The position numbers and the translations under genes are program-made. Below are positions 51,072 through 61,027 of a stretch of DNA of 64,000 bases, one piece after another; the stretch's first letter is position 1, and every line of letters begins with the position of its first letter. The notes below the pieces were generated by a model. It saw nothing but the letters and a program-made list of their open reading frames with translations, had not been told where the DNA came from and did no database searches. This DNA is from Pseudomonas sp. PB101 (GTDB lineage: Bacteria > Pseudomonadota > Gammaproteobacteria > Pseudomonadales > Pseudomonadaceae): positions 124,001 through 188,000 of the forward strand of contig NZ_RWIR01000007.1 in assembly GCF_009764265.1 (NCBI RefSeq), in the 5' to 3' direction.

Positions 51072-52760
51072 ATGATAAATAATCGTTCTCTTTTTGGGGC
51101 GCGGCGCGGGTACTCCGCGGCAGCACCTTTCGCACTTACAATTATAGCTTCGTGCCTTGCGCTCTCTACCAGTGCTCAAGCATTCGAGTTCCAATTAGAC
51201 AATCCCGACTTTAAGGCTCGTTGGGACAATACTCTTAAGTACAGCTCAGCCTGGCGCACCAAAAGTCAGTCCTCGAAACTTGTCAATGGCAGCACTGCAC
51301 TAAACTTCGATGACGGTGATCGTAACTTTGACAAGGGTCTGATCTCTAGTCGCCTAGACCTTCTTTCCGAATTCGACTTTACGTACAAGAATGTCGGTGC
51401 ACGCCTGAGCGGTGCAGCTTGGTATGACGATGTCTACAACAAAAGTAACGACAACTCTTCGCCTGACACAGTAAATAGCTACTCAGTGGACTACGACCAC
51501 TTCACCGAAGACACACGCAAATTGCATGGGCGCCAAGGCGAGTTGCTCGACGCTTTTTTGTTTGCCAAAGGTGAATTGGGCGAAATGCCAGCGTCAGGTC
51601 GCATTGGTCAATACGCAATGCAGTGGGGCGAGAGCCTGTTCTATGGAATGAACGGCATCGCTGGAGGTATGGCACCAATCGACGTAGTGAAAGCCTTGTC
51701 GGTGCCCAATACTCAATTTAAAGAATTGGTGCGCCCTGTACAGCAGGTCTCCGGGCAATTACAACTCTCGCCCGATGTATCGATTGGTGCTTATTATCAG
51801 TTCGAATGGGAAGCTAACCGCCTTCCGGGATCGGGTAGTTATTTTTCGACTTCAGATAACTTCGGTGAAGGTAATGAACGCCTGTTCATCGGCGCACCAT
51901 TGTTTCCAGGTGCTCAACCATTGGCCTTCTATCATGGCCAGGACAAGGATGCTAAAGACTCGGGTCAGGGTGGTATGCAATTGCGCTGGCGTACCGAAAC
52001 CGTCGACTGGGGTTTTTATGCCATTCGATTTCATGACAAAAGCCCGCAACTCAATGTTCGTCCAGATTTTGCAAACCTAAACCCCCTTAGCGGCAAAGCT
52101 GGCGAGTACTACTGGGTCTACCCCGAAGGAATTGAGTCGCTGGGTGCCAGTTTCTCAACGACGATAGACCAGTTCAACATCGCGGGCGAACTCTCGACTC
52201 GTTGGCACCAGCCCTTGGCTTCTACTAACCAACATGCGTTGGCCCCTGGAGAAGCAATCAGTAATGAGCCGGATGATGCGCTTTACGCCACTGGCCGGAC
52301 ATTGCATGCCAATCTTTCATGGCTCGCTACGTTTGGCCCATCTTTCATTGCCCAAGAAACCAACTTCATTGGCGAGATCGCTTGGAACCGTACGCTTAGC
52401 GTTACCCGCAATGCCGATGCCGTAGACCCGAATGCTGATCGAGATGCCTGGAGCTTTCGAACAGTCTATGAACCGATGTACCGCCAGCTATACCCCGGAT
52501 TGGATCTCAGTGTGCCGATTGGCGCGAGCTACACCCACGGTGCTTCAGAGGCGCTGGGCACAGGATTCGGCACTGACCGTGGTGGCGATTTGAACATCGG
52601 TCTCAAGGGTAACTATCTCAACACTTGGAATCTTGGCCTGACCTACACCCACTATTACGGTCCTGCCAACACCTTCCTCGACGCCAACAACAACTACACC
52701 TTCGAGCAGGCTCTCAAAGATCGCGACTTTGTCGCTTTCAGCGTTAGTCGCAGCTTCTGA
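51072..52760 (+). CDS. DUF1302 family outer-membrane protein
   Basis: A 562-residue protein. It has a signal peptide (cleavage near STSAQAFEF, about residue 38), many amphipathic beta-strand stretches and a C-terminal phenylalanine (FSVSRSF), all typical of outer-membrane barrels. DUF1302 proteins co-occur with DUF1329, YCF48-like and RND proteins in clusters for hydrophobic substrates. A role as outer-membrane channel for the substrate is inferred. The ATG at 51072 follows AAAGG. It is the first gene of a nine-gene operon. Confidence 0.82.
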   Translation: MINNRSLFGARRGYSAAAPFALTIIASCLALSTSAQAFEFQLDNPDFKARWDNTLKYSSAWRTKSQSSKLVNGSTALNFDDGDRNFDKGLISSRLDLLSEFDFTYKNVGARLSGAAWYDDVYNKSNDNSSPDTVNSYSVDYDHFTEDTRKLHGRQGELLDAFLFAKGELGEMPASGRIGQYAMQWGESLFYGMNGIAGGMAPIDVVKALSVPNTQFKELVRPVQQVSGQLQLSPDVSIGAYYQFEWEANRLPGSGSYFSTSDNFGEGNERLFIGAPLFPGAQPLAFYHGQDKDAKDSGQGGMQLRWRTETVDWGFYAIRFHDKSPQLNVRPDFANLNPLSGKAGEYYWVYPEGIESLGASFSTTIDQFNIAGELSTRWHQPLASTNQHALAPGEAISNEPDDALYATGRTLHANLSWLATFGPSFIAQETNFIGEIAWNRTLSVTRNADAVDPNADRDAWSFRTVYEPMYRQLYPGLDLSVPIGASYTHGASEALGTGFGTDRGGDLNIGLKGNYLNTWNLGLTYTHYYGPANTFLDANNNYTFEQALKDRDFVAFSVSRSF

Positions 52761-52774
52761 GAAAGGGGAACTTT

Positions 52775-54121
52775 ATGAAACTTCGACTCTGTATCGCCGC
52801 TACCGTAAGTTTTCTTCTAGCCACCGACTCATTCGCCTCTGTGCCCGCTAGCGAAGCGGAGCACCTCAAATCCACCCTCACTCCATTGGGCGGTGAAAGA
52901 GCAGGAAATGCGAGTGGCAGCATCCCAGCGTGGACCGGAGGGATGAGCAAAACCGACACCCAAGTTAGTGGTAAGCGCTCTGATCCATTCGCCGCTGAGA
53001 AGCCACTGTTTGTTATTACCGCCAAGAACATGAGCCAGTACGCCGACAAGCTGACGCCCGGCATCCAGGAAATGCTGAAAAAGTATCCAGATAGCTATCG
53101 CTTGGATGTATATGCGTCTCACCGCACCGCCGCGGCCCCTCAATCGGTTTATGACGCGACCTATCAGAACGCGCTGGAAACCAAGCTAGTCGACAGTGCA
53201 TCTGGTCCTATGCCTGAGAATGGCAAGGCAGGTATTCCGTTCCCAATTCCCCAGGCCGGTATCGAGGTCATGTGGAATCACCTGCTGCGCTGGCGCGGTG
53301 AATCATGGCGTGTGAGCAATACGCAATACTTGACCACCGCCGATGGCAAGCACGTGCTGGCCAGTGATTCCCATGCTGACTTGCAGATGCCTTGGTACTC
53401 AGCGGACGGGGTTAGAAAAGACGGGGTCTTCTGGACCATTCGTATGGTTAACGATGGCCCACCTTTACGTGCGGGCGAGGCAATCCTGGGACGTGAAAAT
53501 CTCAATGCCGAAAATGTCGGCGCCTGGACCTATCTTCCTGGTCAGCGCCGCGTCCGCCGTCTCCCCAATGCCTGTTGCGATACACCGACTCCGGCTACGG
53601 CGGGCGTGATGAGCTTTGACGAAATGGGCGTTTTCAGCGGCAGGCTTGATCGCTTCGATTGGAAGCTGATCGGTAAAAAAGAGATGTACATTCCGTATAA
53701 CGCCAACAAGGTCCTCACCGCTGCGGGGCCTACCGATATTTTAGATGATCACCATCTGAAATCAGATGTCGTTCGCTGGGAGTTGCATCGCGTTTGGGTT
53801 GTCGAGGCGACGTTAAAGTCGGGCAAACGTCACGTAATGTCGCGCAGCACTTATTACATCGATGAAGATACTTGGGCTGCGGTCCTGGCTGAACGCTACG
53901 ACGCTCAAAACGCCCTTGTTCGAGTGTTGTGGACCACGCCTGTCGTGTTCCCGGACCTGCCTGGCGTGGTTTCTCTAACAACAGGTTTCTATGACTTGAT
54001 TTCCGGGGCTTGGTTTGCTGCGGACATCTTTGCGGGAAAAAACGAACAGTACCAAATAGTCGCTCCTTTCAAGGATGTCGTGTTCACCCCGGATGCTCTC
54101 GCTGGCGAAGGTGTGCGCTGA
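52775..54121 (+). CDS. DUF1329 family periplasmic/outer-membrane-associated protein
   Basis: A 448-residue protein with a signal peptide (MKLRLCIAATVSFLLATDS..., cleavage near SFASVPA). It has a lipoprotein-localisation-like fold expected of DUF1329, including SEAEHLKSTLTPLGGERAGN at the mature N terminus, which is highly typical. The function is unknown; the LolA/LolB-like fold suggests binding of a lipid-like molecule in the periplasm. It lies 14 bp after the DUF1302 gene with a GGGGAA ribosome site. Confidence 0.84.
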   Translation: MKLRLCIAATVSFLLATDSFASVPASEAEHLKSTLTPLGGERAGNASGSIPAWTGGMSKTDTQVSGKRSDPFAAEKPLFVITAKNMSQYADKLTPGIQEMLKKYPDSYRLDVYASHRTAAAPQSVYDATYQNALETKLVDSASGPMPENGKAGIPFPIPQAGIEVMWNHLLRWRGESWRVSNTQYLTTADGKHVLASDSHADLQMPWYSADGVRKDGVFWTIRMVNDGPPLRAGEAILGRENLNAENVGAWTYLPGQRRVRRLPNACCDTPTPATAGVMSFDEMGVFSGRLDRFDWKLIGKKEMYIPYNANKVLTAAGPTDILDDHHLKSDVVRWELHRVWVVEATLKSGKRHVMSRSTYYIDEDTWAAVLAERYDAQNALVRVLWTTPVVFPDLPGVVSLTTGFYDLISGAWFAADIFAGKNEQYQIVAPFKDVVFTPDALAGEGVR

Positions 54122-54122
54122 A

Positions 54123-55172
54123 ATGGGACGCTTCAGTTTCGCCGTTCTATGCGCAGCGTTAACCCTGCCAACGCTTTCGGCAGCAGCTCCCAAGGACGTG
54201 CTTCACATGCCGTCCTTGGTCTCGAACCAATCCATCCATGCAGTCTTGCTTGACGTAAAACGGGCCGGCAACCGGCTGGTTGCCGTGGGTGAACGTGGCA
54301 TCGTGCTCTTGTCGGATGATGACGGTAAAAGTTGGCGCCAGGCCGCAGTTCCCGTGAGCGCGACCCTCACTGCAGTGACCTTCGCGAACCCGCGCCAGGG
54401 GTGGGCTGTGGGCCACGGTGCAGTAGTCCTCCACAGCGACGATGGCGGAGAGAACTGGCGCCTCCAACTCGACGGCAATCGGGCCGCCGCTCTGGAGTTA
54501 GCAGCCGCCGAGACCGAAAAAGATGACGCTCGAATAGCTACCGCAAAACGTCTGAAAACAGACGGCGCAGACAAGCCGCTACTGGCCGTCAACTTCACCG
54601 ATGATCGCCATGGACTGGTAACAGGTGCTTATGGTCTGGCCATGTACACCGAGGATGGAGGAGCTACTTGGAGCTCCTGGATTGGCCGCCTGCCCAACCC
54701 TCGCGCGCTGCACATTTATACCGTGGCTCAAATGGGTACTCAGATATACCTGGCTGGAGAACAAGGCCTCTTCTTGCGCTCACTCGATGGCGGTAAGCAT
54801 TTCGACGCATTGCATACGCCGTATGAAGGCAGTTACTTCAGCTTAACCGTTCTACCCGACGGCGTCGTCATGGTCGCAGGGCTGCGGGGTAAAGTCCTAC
54901 GGTCGACCGACCGTGGTGAAAGCTTTCAAACAATCGAAAACCCACTGCCCATATCGATCAACGAAATACACCAGAACGGTACCAACCTGTTGCTGGTGAA
55001 CCAGGCTGGCGGCTTGCTGCAAGTGACACACGATAGCCAGCAGCTGACACCTATCACCCTACCTCCCGGACCTCCCTTGAATGCCGTGACTCAGGCGGCG
55101 GACGGTACTTTCGTGGGTGTTGGTTTTGCGGGGCCGATGCGCCTGACCTCATCAATAAATGCTGCGGAGTAA
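54123..55172 (+). CDS. YCF48/BNR-repeat periplasmic protein
   Basis: A 349-residue secreted protein with a signal peptide ending near LSAAAPKD. Repeated beta-propeller blades follow, with the Asp-box-like pattern DDGKSWRQ, DDGGENWRL, EDGGATWSSW, LDGGKHFDAL and TDRGESFQTI. Such propellers resemble the YCF48/HCF136 assembly factor but in this context are partners of RND transporters. The ATG at 54123 lies one base past the DUF1329 stop. It may act as an adaptor between the outer-membrane and inner-membrane components. Confidence 0.82.
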   Translation: MGRFSFAVLCAALTLPTLSAAAPKDVLHMPSLVSNQSIHAVLLDVKRAGNRLVAVGERGIVLLSDDDGKSWRQAAVPVSATLTAVTFANPRQGWAVGHGAVVLHSDDGGENWRLQLDGNRAAALELAAAETEKDDARIATAKRLKTDGADKPLLAVNFTDDRHGLVTGAYGLAMYTEDGGATWSSWIGRLPNPRALHIYTVAQMGTQIYLAGEQGLFLRSLDGGKHFDALHTPYEGSYFSLTVLPDGVVMVAGLRGKVLRSTDRGESFQTIENPLPISINEIHQNGTNLLLVNQAGGLLQVTHDSQQLTPITLPPGPPLNAVTQAADGTFVGVGFAGPMRLTSSINAAE

Positions 55173-55176
55173 GGCC

Positions 55177-57657
55177 ATGCAAGCCCCACGCTCTTCTTGT
55201 GGCGCGCCGCTAAGCGGCCGTCTCGACGATTTTGATCAACGATCCGGCTCGCTGCTGGAACGCGCACTTTTCAACCATCGCCGAATCGTTTTGCTGTTGT
55301 GCCTGCTGACGACCATTCTACTAGGTTGGCAGGCCACCCGACTTCAGCTCAACGCCAGCTTTGAAAAGACGATTCCCACGGATCAGCCTTTTATCGCCAA
55401 CTACCTGCAATATCGCCAGGAGCTTTCCGGCCTCGGCAACGCCGTACGCATCGCGGTGATAAACACCTCCGAAAGTATCTACGACAAGGACTACCTGAGC
55501 ACACTTCAGAGGCTCAACGACGACATCTATCTGTTACCAGGTGTCGACCGCGCCTACATGAAATCTCTTTGGACGCCTGCCACACGCTGGGTGGGTGTAA
55601 CAGAAGAAGGACTGGAGGGCGGCCCGGTAATTCCTGATGGATATGATGGCTCGACAGCCAGTCTCGACGCACTGCGGCGGAACGTAGAACGGTCTAACGA
55701 AATTGGCCAATTGGTCGCTTTCGACCAGAAATCGAGCATTATCTATGTGCCGCTGCTGACTGCCACCGCCGATGGCAAGCCGCTGGATTACGCAGTCTTA
55801 TCCCATCAGTTGGAGGCATTGCGTAACCATTACCAGAACGGCTCAATCGAGATCCGTATCACCGGTTTCGCCAAAGTGGTGGGCGATCTGATTGATGGTC
55901 TTAAGCAAATTCTGCTGTTCTTCGCGGCTGCGATTGCCATCACCGCCGCCGTCCTTTTTTGGTACACCCGTTGCGTTCGCAGCACTGCGCTAGTCATGAG
56001 TTGCTCACTGATCGCGGTGGTTTGGCAACTGGGTCTGTTGCCCCTTCTAGGCTTCGAGCTGGACCCTTACTCAATATTGGTACCTTTCCTGGTGTTTGCC
56101 ATTGGCATGAGCCATGGCGCGCAAAAGATGAACGGCATCATGCAGGACATTGGTCGCGGCATGCACCGGTTGGTAGCGGCACGCTTCACTTTTCGCCGGC
56201 TATTTCTCGCAGGGCTCACCGCGTTGCTGTGTGACGCAGTCGGTTTTGCGGTATTGATGATTATCAAAATCCAAGTGATCCAGGACCTGGCTGTCATCGC
56301 CAGTATCGGCGTGGCGGTTTTGATATTCACCAACTTGATCCTGCTTCCGGTTCTGCTTTCCTACATCGGGGTCAGCCCTCGGGCAGCGAAGCGGAGTCTG
56401 CGAAGCGAGGAGGCTGAGACAGCGGGTGCCGTCCGCCATCCCGCCTGGCGCTTTCTCGACCTGTTTACCCAGCGACGGTGGGCAACAGCCTGTGTTCTGG
56501 TATCAGCAGCAATTGCTTTGGGAGCTTACTGGGTAAGTCTTGAGCTGAAGGTAGGCGATCTTGATGCTGGCGCACCGGAGCTTCGCGCCGACTCACGATA
56601 CAACCAGGACAACGCTTATCTGACGCGACACTATGGTGCCAGTAGCGATGTATTCGCCGTGATGGTCAAGACACTTCCGGGCGGATGCTCCAGCTATGAC
56701 ACTCTGCGACGCGTAGATGACCTTGATTGGCAGTTACGCAGTCTGCCTGGTGTAGATTCGACCAACTCGCTGGCCTTACTCAATCGACGAGTACTGGTGG
56801 GGCTGTCTGAGGGCAATCCCAAGTGGTACGAGCTAATCAATAACCAGTCGACCCTGAACATGGTCACCGCCGGGGCACCTCGAGGGCTCTATAACGAGGA
56901 TTGCAGCCTGCTGACCGTGTCCGCGTTCCTTACCGACCATAAAGCCGACACGCTCAGCCGAGTTGTGGAAAGCGTTCGAGCCTTCGCGAAGGACAATGAC
57001 AGCGATCAGGCGCAATTCCTGATGGCGGCAGGCAGTTCAGGCATCGAGGCCGCAACCAACATCGTTGTCAAACAAGCTAGCCACGAAATGCTCTGGTGGG
57101 TGTACGGCGCGGTATGCCTGCTCTGCCTGATCACCTTTCGCTCTTGGCGCGCCGTACTGTGTGCAGTGTTGCCTCTAATGCTGACGTCGATCCTTTGCGA
57201 AGCCTTGATGGTGTGGCTCGGCATTGGTGTAAAAGTGGCGATCCTGCCAGTGATCGCCTTGGGAGTCGGCATTGGGGTGGATTATGCGCTGTATGTAATG
57301 AGCATCGTGTTGGCGGAGATGCGTCGGGGTTCAAGTCTGTCTCAAGCTTACTACCAAGCCCTGCAATTCACCGGAAAAGTGGTAATGCTGACCGGCGTTA
57401 CTCTTGCCATCGGCGTGGGTACATGGGTGATGTCACCCATCAAATTCCAGGCGGACATGGGGATTCTCCTGGCATTCATGTTTCTCTGGAACATGGTAGG
57501 CGCGTTGATTTTGTTACCTGCTCTCGCCTATTTCCTCCTTCCCAAGAGGCCTCAGGCAAAGCTTAACGAAATGGGCTGTCGGTCGAATGATCAGCCTTGT
57601 AAGCAGTCAGCAGGCGAACTCTCCCGCTTGCAGGCGACAACAGTCGAGGCGAACTGA
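55177..57657 (+). CDS. RND/MMPL-family transporter (HAE3-like)
   Basis: An 826-residue inner-membrane protein with two repeats. Each has one helix, a periplasmic domain, and five or six further helices. The first-helix exit reads LGWQATRLQLNASFEKTIPTDQPF, and the helix bundles include IGMSHGAQKMNG and ALGVGIGVDYALYVMS. It is a proton-driven transporter of hydrophobic molecules. The ATG at 55177 follows GGAG seven bases upstream. The stop overlaps the SDR start (TGATG). With DUF1302, DUF1329 and YCF48-like proteins it probably forms an envelope-spanning uptake or export system. Confidence 0.86.
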   Translation: MQAPRSSCGAPLSGRLDDFDQRSGSLLERALFNHRRIVLLLCLLTTILLGWQATRLQLNASFEKTIPTDQPFIANYLQYRQELSGLGNAVRIAVINTSESIYDKDYLSTLQRLNDDIYLLPGVDRAYMKSLWTPATRWVGVTEEGLEGGPVIPDGYDGSTASLDALRRNVERSNEIGQLVAFDQKSSIIYVPLLTATADGKPLDYAVLSHQLEALRNHYQNGSIEIRITGFAKVVGDLIDGLKQILLFFAAAIAITAAVLFWYTRCVRSTALVMSCSLIAVVWQLGLLPLLGFELDPYSILVPFLVFAIGMSHGAQKMNGIMQDIGRGMHRLVAARFTFRRLFLAGLTALLCDAVGFAVLMIIKIQVIQDLAVIASIGVAVLIFTNLILLPVLLSYIGVSPRAAKRSLRSEEAETAGAVRHPAWRFLDLFTQRRWATACVLVSAAIALGAYWVSLELKVGDLDAGAPELRADSRYNQDNAYLTRHYGASSDVFAVMVKTLPGGCSSYDTLRRVDDLDWQLRSLPGVDSTNSLALLNRRVLVGLSEGNPKWYELINNQSTLNMVTAGAPRGLYNEDCSLLTVSAFLTDHKADTLSRVVESVRAFAKDNDSDQAQFLMAAGSSGIEAATNIVVKQASHEMLWWVYGAVCLLCLITFRSWRAVLCAVLPLMLTSILCEALMVWLGIGVKVAILPVIALGVGIGVDYALYVMSIVLAEMRRGSSLSQAYYQALQFTGKVVMLTGVTLAIGVGTWVMSPIKFQADMGILLAFMFLWNMVGALILLPALAYFLLPKRPQAKLNEMGCRSNDQPCKQSAGELSRLQATTVEAN

Positions 57658-58430
57658 TGAGCATCTTGTTAAGCATGCAAGGTCAGGTCGCATTGGTTAC
57701 CGGGGGCACTCGAGGCATCGGCCGGGCCATCGCGCAGACTTATGCCGAGGCCGGGGCGCGATTGATCATCAGCAGCGAGAACAACCAGGATTGTCAGCAA
57801 ACGGTTCTTTGGCTCAACGCTCAAGGATTCGAAGCCGTCGGAATACAAGCAGATTTGTCTGACCGCTCCCAAGTCCTAGCCTTGGGTCAAACCGCGACGA
57901 CTGTATTTGACCGAATTGATGTCTTGGTCTGCAACGCTGGCATAGCCCCACATTCAGGACCGCTAGCCGAGGCCAGCGATTCCCAGTGGCAAGCCACCTT
58001 CGAAGTCAATCTGCGCAGCGCGGTTCTGCTGACCAATGCCCTGATCCCGCACATAGCCAAGCAAGGTGGTGGCAGCGTGGTTCTGCTCTCGAGCATCGCT
58101 GGCATCCGCGGGAACAAAGCATTGGGTCTGTACGGCCTGAGCAAGGCCGCACTTTCCCAACTTGCTCGCAATCTGGCAGTGGAATGGGGTCCCAATAACG
58201 TCCGAGTCAACGCAATCAGTCCAGGCGTTATCCAGACCGACTTCGCACGACCACTGACAGACGACGCTTGTGTTCTGCAAAAACGATTGGCCCTGACCCC
58301 TCTCCGCCGAGTCGGCACCCCGGAGGAAGTCGCCGCGGTCGCGCTGTTGTTGGCGAGCCCTGGCGGCGCCTTCATTACCGGACAAAATCTGGTCGTCGAC
58401 GGTGGCACGACCATCAGCGACGGCAATTAA
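57657..58430 (+). CDS. Short-chain dehydrogenase/reductase
   Basis: A 257-residue SDR with TGGTRGIG (cofactor loop, near residues 16-23), NAG at about 92-94, catalytic serine in LLSSIAG, and Y-x-x-x-K in LYGLSKAAL. The C terminus GQNLVVDGG is classical. It oxidises a secondary alcohol or reduces a ketone, probably on the pathway substrate. Because a LigE/F-like transferase is encoded in the same operon, a C-alpha dehydrogenase role, as in beta-aryl-ether breakdown, is one possibility but is not shown. Confidence 0.87.
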   Translation: MSILLSMQGQVALVTGGTRGIGRAIAQTYAEAGARLIISSENNQDCQQTVLWLNAQGFEAVGIQADLSDRSQVLALGQTATTVFDRIDVLVCNAGIAPHSGPLAEASDSQWQATFEVNLRSAVLLTNALIPHIAKQGGGSVVLLSSIAGIRGNKALGLYGLSKAALSQLARNLAVEWGPNNVRVNAISPGVIQTDFARPLTDDACVLQKRLALTPLRRVGTPEEVAAVALLLASPGGAFITGQNLVVDGGTTISDGN

Positions 58431-58443
58431 TAAGGAGTTATTC

Positions 58444-59019
58444 ATGCAATCGCTTCCTGCGTTCAAACGCGTTATCACAGGCCATGACAATAAAGGCCAA
58501 GCCGTCGTAATTGAGGCCCGCCCTTCGCCTCATGTCATCCCTCTTAAGGCGGTCCCCGGGACCGTTTTTCACGAAATATGGAATACCGATAATGCACCAG
58601 CACTGTTGGATAACGGTGATGACCCTTGTGCAAAACCACTTCAACTGAGCCCTGGCGCTCTCGGCAGCGTAATTCGCGTCGTCGATATCCCACCGGATAG
58701 CCAACAGAATCAGATCAGTGAACAGGATGCTGCTGCCGCTTTCGCTGAGATAGGCCAGGCCCATGCTGGTACAGGCACTGCTGACTCCCGGCACAAACTC
58801 ATGCATCGCACGGAAACCCTGGACTATGGCATCGTCACCGAGGGTGAGGTATGGCTCGTACTGGACGATGAAGAAGTCCATCTGACACGCGGCGACATCG
58901 TGGTGCAACGTGGTACCAATCATGCCTGGAGCAACCGCACGGAAGAAATGGCACGGATGGTATTCATCCTGCTTGACGGACAATTCGCTGCCGAACTGAG
59001 TGCTGGAGCCAGCAAATGA
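58444..59019 (+). CDS. Cupin-domain protein
   Basis: A 191-residue single cupin. The metal-binding motif region reads HRTETLDYGIVTEGEVWLVL, then ...RGDIVVQRGTNHAW, giving two or three histidines and a glutamate. It is too short for gentisate or homogentisate dioxygenase. Similar cupins accompany FAH-family hydrolases in aromatic clusters and may be isomerases, decarboxylases or small dioxygenases. AAGGAG precedes the ATG at 58444. The stop overlaps the FAH-family start (ATGA). Confidence 0.8.
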   Translation: MQSLPAFKRVITGHDNKGQAVVIEARPSPHVIPLKAVPGTVFHEIWNTDNAPALLDNGDDPCAKPLQLSPGALGSVIRVVDIPPDSQQNQISEQDAAAAFAEIGQAHAGTGTADSRHKLMHRTETLDYGIVTEGEVWLVLDDEEVHLTRGDIVVQRGTNHAWSNRTEEMARMVFILLDGQFAAELSAGASK

Positions 59020-60008
59020 AGCTGGCCACTTTGAAAAACGGCCAGCGCGATGGCCGGTTAGTGGTGGTAAGCCGGGATCTCTCGCGCGCTACAGATGCTT
59101 GTGCAATTGCGCGGACACTGCAAGAAGCGATTGAGAACTGGGGACAAGTTGAAAGCCGGTTACAGCAACTCGCAGACGACCTTGAACACAACCGCGTTGC
59201 TCAATCCTTCGCATTTGACCCTCACCAGGCAATGGCCCCATTACCCCGAGCGTACCAATGGTGCGATGCTTCTGCCTTCCTCAATCACGGCAAGTTAATG
59301 CAACGGGCATTCAAGCTTGCTCCCATCGAAGGGGTGGAGACCATCCCCCTTATGTACCAGGGCGCCGGCGATGATTTTCTCGGCCCCTGTGAAGATATCG
59401 TCCTGCCTAGCGAAGCGCATGGAATTGATTTTGAGGGCGAGTTCGCTGTGCTCGTCGACGAGGTCCCATTGGGTTGCCCCACAGAACACGCGAGTCGACA
59501 CATCCGATTAATACTTCAACTCAATGACATCAGCCTGCGCGCCTTAGGTCCCCGCGAGATGAAAACCGGGTTTGGTTTCCTTCAAGCCAAACCGTCATCG
59601 AGCTTCGCCCCGGTGGCTATTACCCCTGACGAATTAGGCAACGATTGGCGGAATGGGCGTGTACATCGTCCCCTACTAGTCAATTGGAATGATCAATGGT
59701 TCGGCCACCCCGATGGCGGCGATATGGACTTCAGTTTTGGCGAACTCATCGCACATGCCGCCGCCACTCGCCGCCTTGGCCCAGGCACCTTGATTGGTTC
59801 CGGCACAGTCTCGAACCACAACCCCGAAGCCGGATCAGCCTGTATTGCAGAGCGCAGGGCCATCGAAATGATTTCTCATGGAGAGCCTCGCACGGGGTTC
59901 ATGCGCTTCGGTGACCGCATCAGGATGGAAGCACTCGACGCAGGCGGCCGACCGTTGTTCGGAGCAATCAACCAACGCGTGGTACAAGCCGGCCGGGAGA
60001 ACAATTGA
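59016..60008 (+). CDS. Fumarylacetoacetate hydrolase family protein
   Basis: A 330-residue protein with an N-terminal FAH lid-like domain (MKLATLKNGQRDGRLVVVSR..., residues 1-75). The FAH catalytic fold follows, with metal ligands expected in EDIVLPSEAHGIDFEGEFAVLVDE and LGPGTLIGSGTVSN. Members hydrolyse or decarboxylate beta-diketo acids after ring cleavage. The gene overlaps the cupin stop and the following epimerase-like start. It is good evidence that the operon degrades a ring compound. Confidence 0.85.
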   Translation: MKLATLKNGQRDGRLVVVSRDLSRATDACAIARTLQEAIENWGQVESRLQQLADDLEHNRVAQSFAFDPHQAMAPLPRAYQWCDASAFLNHGKLMQRAFKLAPIEGVETIPLMYQGAGDDFLGPCEDIVLPSEAHGIDFEGEFAVLVDEVPLGCPTEHASRHIRLILQLNDISLRALGPREMKTGFGFLQAKPSSSFAPVAITPDELGNDWRNGRVHRPLLVNWNDQWFGHPDGGDMDFSFGELIAHAAATRRLGPGTLIGSGTVSNHNPEAGSACIAERRAIEMISHGEPRTGFMRFGDRIRMEALDAGGRPLFGAINQRVVQAGRENN

Positions 60009-61027
60009 TGCGTGTTTTGATCACTGGCGCCAACGGATTTATTGGACGTGCATTAACCACTCGCTTGCTTGAATTGGGCAATCTGCGAGGAAGAGATATT
60101 GCAACGCTCAGTGTTCTGGATACGGCTCTGCAGGGGCTACCTGAAGACAACCGACTTCAAAAGTACAGTGGTGATATTGCGGACCCCGCCTTGGTGCGTC
60201 GAGTCTTGGCTGATGGTGTCGATGTTGTCTTTCATCTGGTGAGCATCCCGGGAGGCACGGCAGAGCGTGACTATGACCTGGGATATCGAATCAACCTTCA
60301 GGCCACTCTCGAATTGCTCCACCAGTTGCGCAAACAAAAGCGCGCGCCTGTCTTGGTTTATGCCAGTAGTGTTGCGGTATATGGCGAAGACCTGCCGATC
60401 AAAATGAACGAGTCTGCAAACGCCGCACCGGCGCTGTCTTACGGTGCCCACAAGCGAATGATTGAAATAGCACTGCAAGACCTCTCCCGCCGAAAAGAGA
60501 TCGACGGGCGCGCCGTCCGCCTGCCTGGGATCGTCGCCCGCCCAAGGCAGCCGAACGGGCTTCGCTCAGCTTTTATGAGTGATCTTCTGCACGCTGTGGC
60601 CGCCGGTGAGCCCTATGAATGCCCAGTGTCCCCGCAGGCTACTTCCTGGTGGATGTCGGCAGCTTGCTGCGTGAACAATTTGCTTCGTGCTGCGGAAATT
60701 GACCTTGCCAGCACCGAATCGAACCGCATATGGCAATTGCCGGTGTTGCGTCTGTCGATCGCGCAGGTGGTGCATGCCCTGGGCGAGCAATTTGGTGATC
60801 AATGCGAAACGCTTGTGACATACAACGTGGACGCTGATCTGGAAGCGTTATTCGGTCGACAACCCCCATTAAGAACACCGCACTCAAAATCGTTGGGGCT
60901 GAAACATGACGGATCACCATCAGCGCTGATCCGTAGCGCACTTGAGTTGAGAGTGAAACGCCCACCAGCTAAACGCGACACCACGGCGATGACACTCCAT
61001 CGAGCACTAGGAGGACGGGTTATATGA
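60008..61027 (+). CDS. NAD-dependent epimerase/dehydratase family protein (DenD-like)
   Basis: A 339-residue extended SDR with GANGFIGRA at residues 7-15 and YASSVAVYG in strand 5. The catalytic Y-x-x-x-K is in SYGAHKRMIE, followed by RLPGIVARP. It resembles D-erythronate dehydrogenase and NDP-sugar epimerases. In a catabolic operon it may oxidise a hydroxy acid. The ATG at 60008 overlaps the upstream stop (TGATG), and its own stop overlaps the transferase start. Confidence 0.83.
   Translation: MRVLITGANGFIGRALTTRLLELGNLRGRDIATLSVLDTALQGLPEDNRLQKYSGDIADPALVRRVLADGVDVVFHLVSIPGGTAERDYDLGYRINLQATLELLHQLRKQKRAPVLVYASSVAVYGEDLPIKMNESANAAPALSYGAHKRMIEIALQDLSRRKEIDGRAVRLPGIVARPRQPNGLRSAFMSDLLHAVAAGEPYECPVSPQATSWWMSAACCVNNLLRAAEIDLASTESNRIWQLPVLRLSIAQVVHALGEQFGDQCETLVTYNVDADLEALFGRQPPLRTPHSKSLGLKHDGSPSALIRSALELRVKRPPAKRDTTAMTLHRALGGRVI

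Noticed and set aside
58444..59019. Cupin gene as gentisate 1,2-dioxygenase
   Set aside because: Gentisate dioxygenases are bicupins of about 340 residues or more; this is a single 191-residue cupin.
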